In this document: in pieces, positions 35,255 to 46,078 of the stretch
How positions within the stretch are numbered: position 1 is the stretch's first letter
How the letters are laid out: each line of letters opens with the position of its first letter
Assembly (NCBI GenBank): GCA_033675265.1
Contig: JAUJYZ010001210.1
Span: 511,501-575,500 of the forward strand
Direction: 5' to 3'
Source: Actinostola sp. cb2023
Taxonomy: Eukaryota > Cnidaria > Anthozoa > Actiniaria > Actinostolidae
Length of the DNA: 64,000 bases
The notes under the pieces: model-generated
Database searches by the model: none
What the model was told of the DNA's origin: nothing
Seen by the model: the letters and a program-made list of their open reading frames with translations, nothing else
Translations under genes and position numbers: made by a program

Positions 35255-38002
35255 ACAGCGCTACATATAGACAACTTCAACGTAATGGGTCAAGCGAAAG
35301 ACAACAAGCAAGTCGCTTCAACGAGTGTAAGCAGTGCGTGTACAGACGTCGATAAAGATTCGCGTTGTGCACGAAAGACGAACAACAACGTCATATTACA
35401 CGCCATCCTACCAGTTAAGGTCAAGATCAAGAATGGGACTGATACTGTCACGACGTACGCCCTCTATGATAACGGAAGTTCAGGCTGTTTTATAACTGAA
35501 GGCCTGAAGGAACAGTTAGCAGTCGAAGGAATAAAGACTACCCTGCAGCTGGGAACCATGCATGGCCAAAGTTCTGTAGAAAGCTCTATTGTAGAAGGAT
35601 TAATCATCACAGACTTGAACAATGATAATCCTGTAGAAGTAGCTCGTTGCTACACACGTCATGAAATACCTGTCAGTCAGGAACAGATACCCACTCCCAA
35701 AGTGGTAAGCAAATTTGACAACCTTCGCACCATCTCCAAGAAGATCCCTGAGCTTATACCAGACGTTGACGTGGGTGTGCTCATCGGTAGTAACTGCCCC
35801 CTCGCGCTTGAGCCATTGGAAGTACTTCCCAGCGGAGGTAAAGGACCCTTTGCAATGCGTCTAAGACATGGGTGGACGGTTAGTGGACCACTACACATAC
35901 AACCACAAGCTACATCACAGGGTTGCAACGCCACTAGTCACAGAATAACAGTTCAAGAACTAGAGTCTATCAAAGAGGTCATAACCCCGCAGTCAGTTAT
36001 GACTATGTTCGAGCTCGACTTCAACGACCACTCCTCGACATCCGACGATAGCAGTTTATCACAGGAAGATAAAGAGTTCCTGAGCATCGCCGATCAAGGC
36101 ACTCGTCGCGTCGATGGACACTATGAGCTTCCATTGCCCTTCAGAGACCCTAACGTAGTCATGCCCAATAACCGAGTACAAGCGGAGAAACGAGCTGGCT
36201 GGCAGAGGAAGAAGATGTTACGCAATGATGAGTACCATCGAGACTATACCAACTTCATTAACACCACTATCGCAAAGGGATACACAAGAAAGGTACCCAA
36301 AGAGTCAACTGATGCAAAGCCAGGCATGGTGTGGTACCTGCCACATCATGGCGTGTACCACCCCCAAAAACCCAATAAAATCCGGGTAGTGTTTGACTGT
36401 AGTGCAAAGCACAACGGAGTGTCACTAAACGACAAACTGATACAAGGGCCGAACCTCACCAATTCATTGGTGGGTGTTCTCACTCGTTTCAGGCAAAACC
36501 CCATCGCCTTCATGGCCGATATAGAGGCTATGTTTCATCAAGTGCGCATACCAGAGAACCAGTACGACTTCCTTAGATTCCTTTGGTGGCCAGATGGTAA
36601 CTTAGATGCAGAGTTGCAAGAATATCAAATGACTGTCCATCTCTTTGGGGCGGTCTCGTCACCAAGTTCTGCTAACTATGCACTAAGGAAGATATGCGAC
36701 GATAACGAATCGGAGTACGACTCTGAAGTCACAGATACAATAAAGAGGAATTTTTATGTAGATGACTGTCTACGATCAGTCAAAACCAAAGCAACAGCTA
36801 TTGAACTTGTAAATGACATTCGTCAAGCTTGTGCACAAGGAGGCTTCAACCTCACCAAGTTCATCTGTAACGACCGTGACGTCCTGGAATCAATCCCACT
36901 GGAACACCGCTCTAAAGAAGTAAAGTCTCTGGATTTAGAGTGCGATGATTTGCCAATAGAGCGCGCGTTGGGGGTACAATGGTGCGTGGAGACAGACATA
37001 TTCCAGTTCAAATTCCGCATAACAGTCGGCAATAAGCCATTAACGAGAAGAGGTATCTTATCCACAGTATCGTCGATCTATGACCCCCTCGGTATCTTGT
37101 CACCATTCACATTGGTGGCAAAGAAACTGCTTCAAGAACTTTGCTGTGAAAAGGCTGTCGGTTGGGATGCTGAAATACCTGAACACTACCTAGTAAGATG
37201 GGACAAGTGGCAAAGAGAACTCCCTTTGTTGGAGCAACTAATTCTCAACCGCTGCCTCACACCCTCAGAGTTTGGAGAGATCATCTCCCAGCAAGTACAT
37301 GTCTTTTCAGATGCCAGTTCAACCGGATACGGAGCCGTCGCCTACTTGCGCCAGTGCGATAATGAAAACCGCACTCACTGCGCATTTCTGATGGGAAAGG
37401 CTCGTCTGGCGCCGATCAAGACCATGACGATACCACGCCTAGAGCTTACTGCAGCCACAGTATCTACCCGTATGGGACATTTGCTGAAGTCGGAGTTAGA
37501 CGAAAACCCAAGTTTCACGTACCACACAGATTCTACCACGGTACTCCGCTATATTGCAAATCAACAAACAAGATTCAAGGTCTTCGTCTCGAACCGTGTC
37601 CAAACAATTCGAGATTTGACAGACGTCGGTCAATGGAGGTATGTTGACACAAAGGAAAACCCTGCCGACGACGCGTCACGCGGATTGGGCGCCCAGTCTC
37701 TTCTTGACAACAAACGATGGCTCAACGGACCAAAGTTTCTATTGTTGACAGAGCACGAATGGCCTGAGCAACCGTTCAGCATGGGTGAAGTGGAAAAGGA
37801 CGACCCAGAGGTTAAAGGAGCCACATGCGCAGCATCTAGTCACGCTACCTTAGTTGACCATTCAGCTGCTTCAGTGGGACAAACTAATAAGGCACTACTC
37901 AGATTGGTATCGTTTAAAGAAAGCTGTGGCCGTTTTCCTACGAGTACGAAAGATTCTGCGAGAACGAGCACAGAAAAGGATCAAGGTCGCAACCAACGCT
38001 AG
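35255..38002 (+). CDS. pol: BEL/Pao pol, part 1: protease, reverse transcriptase, RNase H
   Basis: It resumes the gag-pol frame directly after the inserted element (ACA GCG CTA CAT). Counting from the ATG at 35285, an aspartic protease active site DNGSSG is near residue 61. Reverse transcriptase follows (KIRVVFDCSAKHNG near 365; catalytic FYVDDC near 490), then a connection region (SSIYDPLGILSPFT) and RNase H (VHVFSDASSTGYGAVAY near 670). The product copies element RNA into DNA in the particle. The frame shifts at about 37860-37885, where the last 40 codons become meaningless and the integrase frame takes over. It is either a mutation, an assembly error or a programmed shift. Confidence 0.92.
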   Translation, partial: TALHIDNFNVMGQAKDNKQVASTSVSSACTDVDKDSRCARKTNNNVILHAILPVKVKIKNGTDTVTTYALYDNGSSGCFITEGLKEQLAVEGIKTTLQLGTMHGQSSVESSIVEGLIITDLNNDNPVEVARCYTRHEIPVSQEQIPTPKVVSKFDNLRTISKKIPELIPDVDVGVLIGSNCPLALEPLEVLPSGGKGPFAMRLRHGWTVSGPLHIQPQATSQGCNATSHRITVQELESIKEVITPQSVMTMFELDFNDHSSTSDDSSLSQEDKEFLSIADQGTRRVDGHYELPLPFRDPNVVMPNNRVQAEKRAGWQRKKMLRNDEYHRDYTNFINTTIAKGYTRKVPKESTDAKPGMVWYLPHHGVYHPQKPNKIRVVFDCSAKHNGVSLNDKLIQGPNLTNSLVGVLTRFRQNPIAFMADIEAMFHQVRIPENQYDFLRFLWWPDGNLDAELQEYQMTVHLFGAVSSPSSANYALRKICDDNESEYDSEVTDTIKRNFYVDDCLRSVKTKATAIELVNDIRQACAQGGFNLTKFICNDRDVLESIPLEHRSKEVKSLDLECDDLPIERALGVQWCVETDIFQFKFRITVGNKPLTRRGILSTVSSIYDPLGILSPFTLVAKKLLQELCCEKAVGWDAEIPEHYLVRWDKWQRELPLLEQLILNRCLTPSEFGEIISQQVHVFSDASSTGYGAVAYLRQCDNENRTHCAFLMGKARLAPIKTMTIPRLELTAATVSTRMGHLLKSELDENPSFTYHTDSTTVLRYIANQQTRFKVFVSNRVQTIRDLTDVGQWRYVDTKENPADDASRGLGAQSLLDNKRWLNGPKFLLLTEHEWPEQPFSMGEVEKDDPEVKGATCAASSHATLVDHSAASVGQTNKALLRLVSFKESCGRFPTSTKDSARTSTEKDQGRNQR

Positions 38003-39461
38003 CGAAGAAACGAAACTCCAAACTGCCACCGATGACCAATCCTCGCAACTCACAGTTCAAGACCTCCAAGAAGCTGAACTTGCCATTGTTCAATATGTCC
38101 AATCACAGGCGTATGGCCGTGAAATACAAGTCCTGGACCGAATCAACGAAGTGGAAGAATTGCACGACAGAACGAAACGAAAGATGATCAAAACAGAAAT
38201 CAAGAAAACCAGCTCTATCTACTGCCTGGATCCGTATCTAGACCAGGGAACGCTACGCGTTGGAGGCCGGCTGAGCAGAGCGAACCTGCCTCCACACAGC
38301 GTGCACCCAATCATCTTACCCAGAGAGAACCACGTGACTGCACTCATCATCAAAGAGGCTCACAAGATCCTGGGTCACACCGGTCGTGGTCACGTCCTTT
38401 CTAGACTACGAGAGAGGTACTGGATCATCAGTGCTAACGCTGCTGTGCGCCACGTACTTTCAAAGTGCGTAATTTGTCGGCGAAGTCGTGGCAAGCCAAA
38501 TCAACAGAAGATGGCCGATTTACCAAAGGAACGAGTCACACCAGCCCCACCGTTTACGTTTACCGGTGTGGACTACTTCGGACCATACATCATCAAGACC
38601 GGTCGAAAGGAAGTAAAGCGTTATGGTGCCCTTTTCACCTGCTTGGCGAGTAGAGCAGTCCATATCGAGATCGCAAACTCCCTTGAGAATGACTCCTTCA
38701 TACAAGCACTCAGGAGGTTCATTGCTCGCCGTGGTCCAGTGCGGACGATCAGAAGCGACAACGGGACCAACTTTGTTGGTGCTCAGGCTGAACTCCGTCA
38801 AGCCATAAAAGAGATGGACCATGGTCAGATAAGAGACAAACTACGCAAGCAAGAGATCGACTGGATATTTAATCCACCTGCCGCGAGCCACATGGGTGGC
38901 GTATGGGAAAGGCAAATCCAAACCACAAGGAAGGTGCTCGCTGGTCTTCTGCAGGAGCATGGGAATCGCCTTGACGACGAGTCCCTGCGTACCTTAATGT
39001 GTGAAGTAGAAGCTGTCATTAACTCCAGACCACTAACCTTCATCTCTAACGACATCGACGACTTAGAACCATTAACCCCAAGTCACCTCTTGACGACAAA
39101 GTCAGCTGTTATCGTACCTCCCCCTGGGAACTTCCAGAAAGGTGATGTCTACATGAAACGCAGATGGAGGAGAGTGCAATATTTGACAAACCTCTTCTGG
39201 ACACGATGGAAAAAGGAGTACTTGGTAACGCTGCAACAACGTCACAAATGGCAAAACTCTGGACGTAACTTGACAGTCGGAGACGTCGTGATAATCAAGG
39301 ATGAGAATGCTTCGCGCAACTCGTGGTCAATGGGAGTCATCGTACAAGTTGAACCAGACGCACAAGGCTTAGTCCGATCTGCAGTCGTGAGGACCCAGAA
39401 GACCGAGTTAAGACGCCCAGCCAACAAACTTGTGGTGTTATTGGCAAAGGAAGAACAATAG
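37880..39461 (+). CDS. pol: BEL/Pao pol, part 2: integrase
   Basis: In the +1-relative frame, real coding begins near HYSDWYRLKKAVAVFLR. The His/His/Cys/Cys zinc domain is H-x(n)-HTGRGHVLSRLR...CVICRR. The catalytic core has D in FTGVDYFGPY, D in IRSDNGTNFVGA and E in the HMGGVWERQ region, matching retroelement integrases. The C-terminal region (VGDVVIIKDENASRNSW) is the usual SH3-like tail of BEL/Pao. It inserts the DNA copy, making the 5-bp AAATC duplication seen here. Confidence 0.92.
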
Positions 39462-39541
39462 ACATTATAGACATTGTTGAGTTTAAAGGTTATAGTAGTT
39501 TATTTTAAGGGTAAACCATTGTCAGGTTTAGGGACCGGGAA

Positions 39542-39859
39542 TGTTACTGCCGCAGACAGGCCTGGGCATGATCCGGCCGAGAGGGCCTAGGTTAGAGCAC
39601 GAGAGAGGCGGCCATGGTTGAAGACAGTTGAGTCGAGGTTTAAGGAATGTAGGACGTAAGCCAGGAGAATATAATGTAAGTCCTTTCTATTTTCAGATGC
39701 TTCAAACGTTTAGTGAATGTCATCTTATATTTACCATTACAGTTTGTAAATCGCTTCGCGACCGATAACATGTATTAAAAGAACACAAAGAATGTATACA
39801 TCAGAAAGAGCGAGTATTCAAGTTATAGTATATCCCAAAGAACGCCTCATGCACCTACA
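39542..39859 (+). repeat. 3' LTR of the BEL/Pao element
   Basis: The same 318 bases as the 5' LTR, as far as I can read them, followed by AAATC. Confidence 0.95.
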
Positions 39860-40001
39860 AAATCTTTATATCAAAACAAGTCCACCAGGAAAATGAAAAC
39901 CCCCAAAAAGTCCCAAGCCGCAAATTTCAAACCCCAAAAAAGCCTTTGCACCTCCCCGTCACTGATACCCCTGAGTACCCCCCCCCCCCTGGGCAGTTTG
40001 T

Positions 40002-41876
40002 AGCTTCATCCCAGGTTTCTCTTCCATAGGGTAGTATGAGCATTGAAGATGTACAATAAAATTTTGCTGTAAAGCTCAGTATAGCACAATAAATTGTTAC
40101 AGTTAATGAAATTTCAGTGTACTACAGTTTTATAAAAATAGGCAATCTAGGACTGCATGTGGCTACTTTGTTAATAAAAATGGTCTCTTGCACAGTGGTC
40201 TGACTTAAAAGTTGTAAAGTGTACTGAGATATGATTCTGAAAACCAGATTGAACCAGTTCTTTTTTTTTTACACAATTTATATTTGTGGCTGAAAAGCCT
40301 TGCTGAAAGGAGCTTCAACAAAACGTATGTATGTGAACTACAATCTCACTATAAGATTGGTATCCTTTAGGATGTCGGTGAAAACCATGCATATTAGTAT
40401 CTTTTAGGGGCTAAACATGTCATGCTCATTTTAAACATTTCCGGTAGAGGTAGAAATGAGCATCCAACCCCCCCCCCCCCCAGGCAACCAATGTTGGATG
40501 ATGTTGGATCGAATTCAGAGTTCAAACAAACTACCAATCCAATATCATCTAACAAGGTCTTCAAACTGAGTGAAGTTTTTGTCAATCCTGGTTAACTAGG
40601 CATTGACACGACTACAGTGCATGAAATAAATGAACTACATGTATTGTCAGTGCTAAAACACAAACACATCAAACTTTATTGCAACTGAAACTAACTTTCT
40701 AACTAAATTTGTGTACAGCTTGATTGTTATAATTGAAAGCTTTACTAGGTTAAAGACAGAGTTCTGGTATAAAAGGATACTACTCCCCAAGGGCTACATT
40801 AATTCATTGTTCGTCACATATTCATGTACTGGTATATACTTTCATGTCATCACCTCATCTTCATCATTTGATTTTAATTCAATGTTTGGATTGCAAAGAA
40901 GACCATGTAGAGATCAGTGAAATACCAATCACTTTCTCCTCAATTATGCAATCTTTCATCTCTTCAGTAAACATATCAAGGTCTTCAATTTGTGTTATAA
41001 TAATAATAATAATAATAATATAATAATACTTTATTTGTTATTGTTGCTGAGTTCTGAGTATGGTATATATGACCTTTCCTCTGGTGACCTTTTCAATGTC
41101 ATTTTCCGAAATTTGTAGTTTTTTCTTGTGCACTTCCATCAGTAATAATAATGCCGTCACCTTTGAAGCAAGGTTATCCATGGACTATTATTTTGTTTTT
41201 CCTCTGATATGCTTATGACTTTCACTCTGACATCATAAATAAGCAGGGATGAAATATCACATAACTTGTGTAGTCACTGAACTTTGGTTCATAGTTGAAG
41301 TCAAGTTGAATTGACTTGAATTTGCTTTATGTAGTCCATTGTATTTGCATTAATTTCCTTTGTTTGGTAATTGTATAGTCCATTGTATTTGCAATAATTT
41401 CCTTTGTTTGGTAATTAGGTTTCCATGTTGTATCTGCACAGCTGTATGTCTCGTTTCAAGATCTTTTAGATCTTTTCTCAGTTTAGGAGAATAGCATAAT
41501 ACCTTGCTGGGAAGTGTCAGGTGCAGTTTGTCAATGTCAAAATAGCTTTTCTTTTCTTTGTTTATATCTTTACTTCAGAGAGCAGGTGTATGTATCCTGT
41601 GATTGTTAAATCTGTAGGAAAGAAAATGTTAATTAAATTGTTGAATAATAATTAATAACTAAATATGAGACATGGTGAATGTATGTGGGATGTGATAGTT
41701 GTTTCAGTGTTTGTCAGATGGACATACAATGTACTTACCATTTAGTAGATCACGGGGAAGCTTCAGAATGTTGTTTTAGTGTATATAGTCATGATGTTAA
41801 CTGTGTAGGACAAAATGAAAGGTATGTTCCTATAATATTATATGCAGTCATTATAGGCATTACCCTACTGGAGTAC
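40002..41876. other. Non-coding stretch
   Basis: No supported exon or element. It contains a T run (40260-40270), a C run (40468-40481), a TAA microsatellite (40999-41034) and two direct copies of 'gtccattgtatttgca' plus 'tttcctttgtttggtaatt' (about 41335-41417). A 76-codon frame at 41679 has no family resemblance. Confidence 0.45.
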
Positions 41877-41880
41877 TTAA

Positions 41881-43736
41881 GAGTGGATGCCAGTAAGGAT
41901 CGAGACTAATTCTTCAACTCAAAAAATTCGAATTTAATTTTATTTCGCCATATCATTCCTTTCGATGACCTATTTTAGGGAAAAATACTAAAAAGTTCCA
42001 GCGATTTTTATTTTAGGAGAAATTTCCAGTTTTTAAAAAACCCGTCTGTCTACTTAATTTTTTTGGCTAAATTATAAGCCAACTTTGAACAGTCGGTGTG
42101 TGTTTACCTCTAGAACTACAACAATGGCATTAAGCACACTTAATAAACGTATCTTGGTCTTTTCTACTGTGTAATTTATTTTTCTGAAACTTCTGTAGTT
42201 ATTTTTCAAATTTGGTTTTAAAAAGGTATACTGAGCGCCATGAACAGAACGTTGAAATATAGGCAATGTTTGAGGTACGAAAAAGGAATCTGGTACATAA
42301 ATTTTTGATGAAAATGCCATGCCCCAGGAAAGCTTCACGTTTGCTCTATCAGTTTAGAAAGTTTCAAGCTTGGGAATTCAATGTAGCATTTTTGAGAAAT
42401 AAAACTATTATGCTTGGGACTGCCAAAATTAGCATAATTTTCGTCTTGTGGCGGACATTTTTGTCATCCAAACACAAAACCTAACGCCAAAGCACGGCTA
42501 TCTTGCATTTTTAGTTGATTGCTGCTGATGGAAAACAATATTCGAGTCAATAGGAATGATTTTCAACAATGTTTGTGTTTCGATAGTCGTAAATAACTCT
42601 CGCAAAAGTTAAAATTAGCATAGATGGTCGATCAGATAACAGCAAAATACGAATTTTGTTTAAACAACGTTTATACGAAATTTCACCCATTCAAGCAAGT
42701 ATGAATTCTGTTTAGTATTATATTTTATGATTAAAACTATTATTTCATGCCGCAAAAATGTTATTCGAAGGGCAGTAGCGTGACTTGCAGCAGTTACATT
42801 GCGTTACATAATTGGTTTGTCAACAAAGTGGAGCATCGTGTCAAAATATCCGAACTCTTCATGATAAAGCGCCAGTTTGAACTGGAAATCAGTGCAATTG
42901 TTTGTAAATCTTATTTGGAGCAAACTCTAAGCATTTTAGAGTGAAGAACCACAATTTTCGGAAACGGTGTTTATATTTGATCAATTAATATGCTAATTGT
43001 CACTATTTTAGGAGCTTATGTGGCTGAAATAGCTCAAATATGGTTGAAAATAACTCTTATTAACTCCAAGATTGTTATCAGTTGGCAGCGATCAACTAAA
43101 AGTGCAAGATAGTCGTGTTTTGGAATTAAGTTTTGTGTTTTAACGACAAAAATGTCCGCCACAGGACGAAAATTATGCTAATTTTGGCAATCCCAAGCCT
43201 AATAGTTTTATTTCTCAAAAATGCTACATTGAATTCCCAAGCTTGAAACTTTCTAAACTGAAAGAGCAAACATGAAGCTTTTTTTTTGGGACATGGCGTT
43301 TTCTTCAAAAATTGATGTACCAGATTCCTTTTTCGTATCGTATCTCAAACATTGCCTATATTTCAACGTTCCGTTCATGGCGCTCAGTATACCTTTTTAA
43401 AACCAAATTTGAAAAACAACTACAAAAGTTACAGAAAAATAAATTATGCAGTAGAAAAGACCATGAAACGTTTATTCAGTGTACTGAATGTCATTGTTGT
43501 AGAGCTAGAGGCGAATACACACCGACTGTTCAAATTTGGCTTATTATTTAGCCGAAAATTTTCGGTCGACAGACGGGTTTTTAAAAACTGGAAATTTCTC
43601 CTAAAATAAAAATCGCTGGAACTTTTTAGTATTTTCCCCTAAAATAGGTCATCTAAAGGAATGATATGGTGAAAGAAAATTAAATTCGAATTTTTTGAGT
43701 TGAAGAATTAGTCTCGATCCTTACTGGCATCCACTC
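41881..43736. mobile_element. TTAA-target element with ~650-bp TIRs (Kolobok/piggyBac-like, non-autonomous)
   Basis: The ends 'gagtggatgccagtaaggat' and its perfect complement are flanked by TTAA on each side (41877-41880, 43737-43740). The inverted arms extend inward for about 650 bp at over 90% identity (41881-42540, 43065-43736) around a core of about 520 bp. TTAA duplication points to Kolobok or piggyBac transposases. There is no transposase inside; small frames in the arms are mirrored and not gene-like. It lies next to the 3' end of the Helentron coding region. Confidence 0.85.
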
Positions 43737-43821
43737 TTAAGTATTTAAGTACTGGCATGACATATAATGTATTTATACCACAAATGATTTCAATAAGTTT
43801 TGTTTTGCCTGATGAATTTGT

Positions 43822-44372
43822 CTAAAAACAGTTTACCAAGGTGCAAATACCTTTGTGATCAGTGAAGTATGTTTCTAAAATAAGCATCTTTATTTGTGCT
43901 TCTCGTAGATTAGTATATATATGATCAATACAAGTCTTGCTATCAGTAGTATAGTTAGATACTAGTTGTCTGTAGTTATGGCTTACAAAGAGATTATAAA
44001 GACCTGCTCTTTCTGTTTCATTAAACCAGTTGACATTGAAGTCACCAATAAAGATATTGTCACGTGATGATGGTTGGTCCAAAATTTCACTTAATGCTAC
44101 ACATAGCTGTCTCAGTGGTACTCTAGGTGAGCGATATACTCCTATGATTGTAACATGAGGAAGATTCAAGAATCTCATGACAGTGATCTCAATCCCATTA
44201 GTATTACGGCAGTAAGGATAGCCATGATAATAGTCAGTACGACTATACACTGCTGTACCTCCAAAGGGCCTTACATTACCAGTTGATGTACCATCATTTC
44301 TAAATAAACTATATCCATCAATACTATACATATCATCACTGTCTGAGTGACTGAATCTTGTTTCAGAGCATA
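43822..44372 (-). pseudogene. Helentron C-terminal endonuclease (EEP) domain
   Basis: An AP-endonuclease-like domain. The sequence shows ETRF (Glu of the active site, just before the frameshift), YRSPRVPL, IGDFNVNWF (catalytic Asp/Asn), CIDHIYTNL (Asp-His) and FTDHKGI (final Asp-His). It continues the helicase polypeptide from 44374 after a one-base shift near 44372, where SETRFSHSDSDD would follow STDVIC. The domain is thought to assist DNA nicking during Helentron movement. It ends in a stop at 43822, 80 bases before the neighbouring TTAA element. Confidence 0.85.
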
Positions 44373-44373
44373 T

Positions 44374-45132
44374 ATGACATCAGTGCTTGAATAATTCAAG
44401 TCTCTACGTACATCTTCAATGTGTTTATGCAAAGAACGTGCATTTAAAAAACACAGTTTAAAAGGTATTTCTTCAGCTCTGTAGACAGGTGATAAGCAAA
44501 GACTAAGTTTGCCTTCAGTTCTTAGACGGTTCATTTCTTGGTGTACATCATTACTAACAGCTATTTTGTTCTCACATAGCTCAGTTATATATAAACCTTC
44601 TATAGTTGTTACTCTGCTTAGTCCTACATAGTGTATATGAGGTATTGCTCTTCTAGTATCAAAGTTAACAACAACTCTAGTCTCAGTATCACCTTGAGAT
44701 CTGTGAATGGTTTTAGCAGCAGCAGGTCGTAGTGGAAACTGCTTTCTTACAACTTGTACTGTTCTATTTCTACCGACTGCAAACTGTGTGGTTATTGGTT
44801 TGATAGGTGTCCATGTAGGTTCAATACCTTGGACATACAACTGTCTATTATCATGTCTGGTTTTCTCACCAACATCAGCATGGTCAAATTGGACCCATAT
44901 TATACCAGACGGTCTGTCTGTCTGATGTACTTGTATGTGTTTAATCACATTACCAGCACCATTTGTCATACCATCATCTGTTCTTGTGTTAAGAGAGATT
45001 TCAGTTCTCTCTCCAACGGCAATATTTAGCATTGAATGCAACTGTTTGGTTTTCCTAGGATCACTAGGTATTTGCTTTATGATTTTATCCCTTAGTTCTT
45101 GACACTCAGCACCTATGACACTGTCATGTGCT
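44374..45132 (-). pseudogene. Helentron helicase C-terminal part and start of the endonuclease
   Basis: It starts right after the TTAA element (AHDSVIGAECQELRDK) and reads through helicase motifs AAAKTIHRSQGDT (motif V-like) and YVGLSRVTT (motif VI), then the start of the EEP domain (FKLCFLNARSLHKHIEDVRR). The frame is open until about 44372. It is contiguous with 45705-46078 once the 564-bp insertion is set aside. Confidence 0.85.
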
Positions 45133-45136
45133 TTAA

Positions 45137-45700
45137 AGGGGGACTCTGATGAAAATCGTTCGCAATTTCATTTAGCTGAAACTTCACTGAAATAATCTCA
45201 ATGAGCCATACAATTACTGCTTTTAAAAAGTGTTTTCTCAAAATTCGTAAGGGAAGTATTACATTTTTATGAATCTTTAGAAGTGTCAGTGACGTCATCT
45301 ACTCAACCAAAACAATCAACACGGCTTCGCTCCATATATTTCTTTGTAATTAGTTTCTTGAATTATTTTATTTCTATGAAGCTAAAAGTTTGGGTGAAGT
45401 AGTTTTCTTACATTATTTGTGTGTAGGATTGATTGTCTGACCAGTTGTCTTCAGTGCAGAGCTGTTATCTGAACAAAACATTGATATATTTTGACTCACA
45501 AAATACAAAGAAATGTATGGAGCTGAATGTTTGGTTGAGTAGATGACGTCACTGACTCCTCTAAAGATTCATAAAAATATAGCACTTCCCTCTGGAATAT
45601 CGAAAAAAGATTTTAACTAGTGATTATTGCACCCTTGAAGAATTATTCAATGAAGTTTCAGCTAAATTAAAGTTCGAACAATTTTCATCAGAGTCCCCCT
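45137..45700. mobile_element. Kolobok-like MITE, TTAA target, inside the helicase gene
   Basis: Ends 'agggggactctgatgaaaat' / complement, flanked by TTAA (45133-45136, 45701-45704). Arms of about 200 bp are imperfect inverted repeats. Setting it aside with one TTAA makes the Helentron frame read ...KYSIKAHDSV..., so both borders are confirmed by the host reading frame. AGGG ends with TTAA are typical of Kolobok elements. Confidence 0.9.
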
Positions 45701-45704
45701 TTAA

Positions 45705-46078
45705 TACTATACTTAATACCTGACATAGCACGGTGAGCTCTATCATTAAAATCATTGACCTTTGCATTCTGTATAAACAAGTGAGGAACATCTTTGGGAT
45801 AGTGACAACTGTTGGGTTCTATTATTCGTTCTTTGAATTTCAATATATCTTCAGTAGTATGCTTCCCTTCTCTTAACCTGTTTAACATCTCAGCAAAGTG
45901 TTTGCTTTCTCTTTGTCTCATTATTTCATGCAGTTCAAACATTTTGAAATGTTCTTGCCACATATTGGGAGCAAGAATACTATAATCAGAGGTGCCCATA
46001 TCTTTAAATATATAACCATCAAAGACTGGTTGCAGTTGGAATAAATCACCAATAGCAATAATACTAACACACACCAAA
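45705..46078 (-). pseudogene. Helentron helicase, middle part
   Basis: It encodes SIIAIGDLFQLQPVFDGYIF (helicase motif III, GDxxQLxPV), then a HEIMRQRE region typical of PIF1/RecD-like helicases, ending GIKYSIK at the TTAA insertion. It is one base out of frame with the upstream part (shift near 46075, at the 'ttggtgtgtgttag' run). Confidence 0.85.

Larger units (their letters stand above)
26040..39859 (+). mobile_element. BEL/Pao LTR retrotransposon, full length, with an internal insertion
   Basis: Two 318-bp LTRs (tgttactgcc...cacctaca) look identical by eye and are flanked by the 5-bp duplication AAATC (26035-26039, 39860-39864). Between them lies one gag-pol frame, cut by the 6237-bp DNA element at 29018. 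A purine-rich 'agggaccgggaa' precedes the 3' LTR and may be the polypurine tract. A primer site directly after the 5' LTR is not obvious. Identical LTRs mean a recent insertion. Confidence 0.95.
25825..39993. mobile_element. hAT-like MITE, split by the BEL/Pao insertion
   Basis: The ends 'cccagggggggtactcaggg' and the matching reverse complement at 39950-39993 are inverted repeats of about 40 bp. Both flanks carry the 8-base direct repeat CAGTTTGT (25817-25824 and 39994-40001), the duplication length of hAT transposases. Without the retrotransposon the element is only about 344 bp. The C tract in the right terminus is longer than the G tract in the left. Confidence 0.8.

Noticed and set aside
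41679..41909. 76-codon plus-strand frame (MYVGCDSCFSVC...)
   Set aside because: Short, no recognisable domain, and its last bases run across the TTAA site into the TIR element.
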